From the NCBI RefSeq assembly GCF_000284095.1, contig NC_017068.1:1736001-1800000 (forward strand): a stretch of DNA of 64,000 bases. The letters run 5' to 3'. Numbering within the stretch: position 1 is the first letter of the stretch; the number at the start of each line of letters is the position of its first letter. The notes under the pieces were generated by a model. It searched no databases, had not been told where the DNA came from, and saw nothing but the letters and a program-made list of their open reading frames with translations. Below are positions 61,509 through 64,000 of this stretch, piece after piece. Origin of the DNA: Selenomonas ruminantium subsp. lactilytica TAM6421 (lineage in GTDB: Bacteria > Bacillota > Negativicutes > Selenomonadales > Selenomonadaceae). The position numbers were made by a program, and so were the translations under genes.

Positions 61509-62587
61509 TTTATAGTGCCCTTTTCCATGAACTCGACCAAATTCACATGTTCCTTTAAGCGCTCGGCAGCCACTTTTTTCATATCATGTTTCACCATGAT
61601 TTCTACCAGCTGTTCAAAGGTCGTCTTCGTTGGATTCCAGCCAAGATCGTTCTTTGCCTTGGTAGGATCACCCCAAAGATTTACCACATCCGTCGGCCGA
61701 TAGAAATCCGGACTCACCTCGACTACGACCTTGCCCGTAGCCTTATCGATACCCTTTTCCTCCATGCCTTCACCTTCGAACTTCAGTTCAATACCGGCAT
61801 GATGGAAGGCCAGCTGACAAAACTCACGAACAGAATGCTGCACACCGGTAGCAATGACAAAATCCTCTGGTTTGTCATGCTGGAGAATCAGCCACATGCA
61901 TTCCACATAATCCTTGGCATAGCCCCAGTCGCGCAGGCTGTCGAGATTACCCAGATACAACTTATCCTGTTTGCCCTGAGCGATGCGTGCAGCCGCCAAC
62001 GTAATCTTGCGTGTAACAAAGGTCTCACCACGACGTTCCGACTCATGGTTGAACAGAATACCGGAGCAGCAGAACATATCGTAAGCTTCACGATACTCCT
62101 TCGTAATCCAAAAGCCATACTGCTTTGCCACCGCATAGGGAGAATAGGGATGGAAGGGCGTATTTTCATTCTGCGGCACTTCTTCCACCTTACCATAAAG
62201 TTCCGATGTAGAAGCCTGATAAATGCGGCAGGTATCCTTCAATCCGCAAAGACGGACAGCCTCCAATATACGCAATACACCTGTAGCATCCACATCTGCC
62301 GTAAACTCCGGTGCATCAAAGGAAACCTGCACATGGCTCTGGGCTGCCAAATTATAAATTTCATCTGGGCGTACCGTACTGATAACAGCCATCAGGCCCA
62401 TAGAATCACCCATATCACCATAATGCAGATGAAAATTCGGTTTGCCTTCTAAATGAGCAATACGTTCACGATAGTCCACAGATGAACGGCGAATAATGCC
62501 ATGCACATCATAACCCTTTTCCAGCAAAAACTCTGCCAAATAAGAACCATCCTGTCCGGTAACACCAGTAATTAATGCCTTTTTCAT
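61505..62587 (-). CDS. gmd: GDP-mannose 4,6-dehydratase
   Basis: A 360-residue extended [23 protein letters not shown] at the start, [19 protein letters not shown] with the catalytic Thr/Ser-Glu, the Tyr/Lys in [16 protein letters not shown], and the family [11 protein letters not shown] segment. First step from GDP-mannose to GDP-fucose. A GAGGGG site precedes it. Upstream, 62588-62703 is gene-free and AT-rich. Confidence 0.96.
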   Translation of the reverse strand: MKKALITGVTGQDGSYLAEFLLEKGYDVHGIIRRSSVDYRERIAHLEGKPNFHLHYGDMGDSMGLMAVISTVRPDEIYNLAAQSHVQVSFDAPEFTADVDATGVLRILEAVRLCGLKDTCRIYQASTSELYGKVEEVPQNENTPFHPYSPYAVAKQYGFWITKEYREAYDMFCCSGILFNHESERRGETFVTRKITLAAARIAQGKQDKLYLGNLDSLRDWGYAKDYVECMWLILQHDKPEDFVIATGVQHSVREFCQLAFHHAGIELKFEGEGMEEKGIDKATGKVVVEVSPDFYRPTDVVNLWGDPTKAKNDLGWNPTKTTFEQLVEIMVKHDMKKVAAERLKEHVNLVEFMEKGTIK

Positions 62588-62703
62588 AAGTAAGATTTAC
62601 CCCTCTTTCAAGCAACATTTGAACCAAACTCAATAAAGAATTGTACATGCAAATTTACGCAAACTTTTATTGTAAAGCTCCACATGAGCAATCCACCTAC
62701 AAT

Positions 62704-63714
62704 TTATTTACGCCACCCGTTTAGCAACCTCCAAATAATCGGGTATCGTATAGAAAAAAATCTTGCCATGTAAATAGATATTAATACAGTAAAAAAAATT
62801 GTAAAAAAATACTGCAATAACATGTAATATAATCTTAAATTAATAAACACAGCCTTACACAAGGATATAATTACAAAATGGACACAGTAAATAAAAAAAG
62901 AATATCTCATATACCATTTTTCTTTAAAAAAAGATATGTTCATGTAAACATAAATTATCATCGGAATGCATATAATTCTAAACGCATAATAAAACATTTT
63001 TTGATTAAAGTTTAGCAAATCATATTGATTATTAGGAAGAAACCACGGAATAATAATCAAGAGTATAACGAACGATGATACGATGATACGATGATACGAT
63101 GATACGATGATACGATGATACGATGATACGATGATTTTACTATAAATACCACCCATTAAATACACTGGCATCCAATATACGAAAGATCTATATTCAACAA
63201 CACCTAATATCGATAACAAAGCACTGATAAAAATTATTATAACTGCAGCTTTTACATATTTTATTACATAAAACAAAAATAATGACAAAATGCTAAAAAT
63301 AATTAATTCACGTATAAACCACAACGGCATTGTTGTTGACAATAACAATGCATCAACAAAGCCACTACAACTAAATTTCTCATTTGTGTACAAAACATGT
63401 TTAACATACCCTAAGGAATTATAAAAAACATATGGTAACACCAACGAATAGAATCTTCTTTTTAATTTATTTTTATATCCTTCAAAGCTGCCATCAAATG
63501 TTCTGTAAAAAAGGAATGCTGATATAAAGAAAAAAAACGGCACAGCATACTCAGAGACATTGTAAAAATACCTTTCTATTAAATAAGTAACATCTAAAGC
63601 ATCATAATTTTCATAATGAATATTCACATTAAAACTATGATGCATAACTATTAGAATTGCCAAAACAAAATTAAGTTGTGTTAAGTTTTTTAAAAAACGT
63701 TCTTCAGTATCCAT
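62704..63714 (-). CDS. Membrane acyltransferase with in-frame octanucleotide repeat (phase-variable candidate)
   Basis: A 336-residue acyltransferase-3-like membrane protein: opening LNFVLAILIVMHHSFNVNI with the family His, AVPFFFFISAFLFYRTFDG, about ten hydrophobic helices. Around residues 194-214 an 8-residue motif RIIVSSYH repeats about 2.6 times, encoded by ~7.9 copies of an 8-bp unit. Gain or loss of one unit would shift the frame and remove the last ~120 residues, so expression can switch on and off. The present copy number leaves the gene open (ON). Likely O-acetylates the local polysaccharide. Very AT-rich compared with the sugar genes. Confidence 0.8.
   Translation of the reverse strand: MDTEERFLKNLTQLNFVLAILIVMHHSFNVNIHYENYDALDVTYLIERYFYNVSEYAVPFFFFISAFLFYRTFDGSFEGYKNKLKRRFYSLVLPYVFYNSLGYVKHVLYTNEKFSCSGFVDALLLSTTMPLWFIRELIIFSILSLFLFYVIKYVKAAVIIIFISALLSILGVVEYRSFVYWMPVYLMGGIYSKIIVSSYHRIIVSSYHRIIVSSFVILLIIIPWFLPNNQYDLLNFNQKMFYYAFRIICIPMIIYVYMNISFFKEKWYMRYSFFIYCVHFVIISLCKAVFINLRLYYMLLQYFFTIFFTVLISIYMARFFSIRYPIIWRLLNGWRK
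63073..63135. repeat. CGATGATA octanucleotide tandem repeat
   Basis: Seven exact copies of CGATGATA from 63073 to 63128, then seven bases of an eighth. It lies within the acyltransferase coding region. An 8-bp unit is not a multiple of three, the signature of a slipped-strand contingency locus. Confidence 0.95.
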
Positions 63715-63724
63715 AATTTCTTCA

Positions 63725-64000
63725 TCACTTCACTTTATTAAACATTGATATTGAACTTCGAAAAAAATTCTTAGCACTTTTAAAATTTTTAGTATTATGC
63801 CAAATCATCCACATCATAATGAAATAAATAATCAAACTTATAATAACCCGCTTCATAATTTCAAACGGTAATATTAACTGTCCACTAACTGAAATTACAT
63901 ATAACACTAAACATGCAATACATATTGTAGTAAAAAAATATATAATTTGACTATTTAAATATTCACAAAGATTATTCCGTCCAAAATAGTATTTAAATGT
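63725..64000 (-). CDS. Polysaccharide flippase-like membrane protein, C-terminus (partial)
   Basis: Open frame from the right edge to the stop at 63725, ~91 residues. It shows FKYYFGRNNLCEYLNSQIIY, then hydrophobic helices (FFTTICIACLVLYVI and VIISLIIYFIMMWMIW), ending NFFRSSISMFNKVK. The soluble loop with NNLxEYLxxQIIYF is typical of the C-terminal part of Wzx-type exporters in capsule and O-antigen loci. It ends 11 bp before the acyltransferase start. Only the tail is visible, so the call is tentative. Confidence 0.55.
   Translation of the reverse strand, partial: TFKYYFGRNNLCEYLNSQIIYFFTTICIACLVLYVISVSGQLILPFEIMKRVIISLIIYFIMMWMIWHNTKNFKSAKNFFRSSISMFNKVK

Noticed and set aside
63073-63135. 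Short tandem repeats considered as a CRISPR array
   Set aside because: Units are 8 bp and contiguous with no spacers, and lie within a coding frame.

Overview
The window looks like a chromosome segment from a Selenomonas-like member of the Negativicutes, that is a Firmicute with an outer membrane. The gene set points there: a full type-1B pyrimidine operon with PyrK, the c-di-AMP pair CdaA/CdaR, an EtfAB-linked lactate dehydrogenase, a cobaltochelatase carrying a signal peptide under a cobalamin riboswitch, and a sugar-nucleotide cluster for surface polysaccharide. This is an inference from gene content. No rRNA, tRNA or CRISPR array was seen.

Region 1 (1-10985) is the end of a decayed prophage. 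Bases 1-1320 hold P2-like tail and baseplate genes on the minus strand (gpV remnant, PAAR spike, gpU-like, gp25/W-like). An IS3-family element (about 1321-2641) joins the gpV remnant directly to the first codons of a Rha-type early gene, so the middle of the prophage seems to have been deleted. Then come a divergent Cro/CI-like switch and a run of accessory genes, several of them plausible defence genes: a trypsin-like protease, a PUA/EVE-like protein between two secreted Ada-like zinc peptides, and an Abi_2/AbiF HEPN protein behind its own small structured RNA. Most plus-strand genes here are preceded by a shared GCCGCCC leader, and small minus-strand genes converge on them from promoters carrying a TGCAATA-N23-TATTGCA dyad. 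The region ends in a frameshifted large serine recombinase whose 3' end lies 3 bp from the 3' end of pyrE.

Region 2 (10989-45720) is core chromosome. It holds pyrBC-carAB-pyrKDFE behind an attenuator-like leader, a molybdopterin oxidoreductase, a COG2509 flavoprotein, cdaA-cdaR, ilvE, ilvD, a corrinoid adenosyltransferase, an SGNH hydrolase, lctBCD, an acyltransferase, a metal/corrinoid ABC importer with cobI and cbiK, lysS, greA, and a large glutamine synthetase with a hairpin leader.

Region 3 (45800-51120) is a repeat-built island: two near-identical Rpn-type PD-(D/E)XK nuclease genes, a fragment of a third type, two copies of the 3' tail of the neighbouring epimerase gene, four copies of one terminator hairpin, a DUF3990 toxin-like gene pair, and a tnpB-only IS605-type element.

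Region 4 (51135-64000) is a minus-strand surface-polysaccharide cluster: flippase-like C-terminus, acyltransferase, gmd, manC, fcl, manB, rfbA, rfbC, rfbB, ugd and a UDP-glucuronate epimerase. Inside it sits an AT-rich two-gene module of a caspase-like protease and a multi-spanning membrane protein. The acyltransferase carries about eight copies of an 8-bp repeat in its reading frame, as expected for a phase-variable gene.

The strongest candidates for unusual biology are the caspase/membrane pair (56182-57788), the AbiF-type RNA/toxin unit (8395-9475), the prophage cargo architecture with paired leaders and antisense small genes (4078-8330), and the octanucleotide tract (63073-63135).
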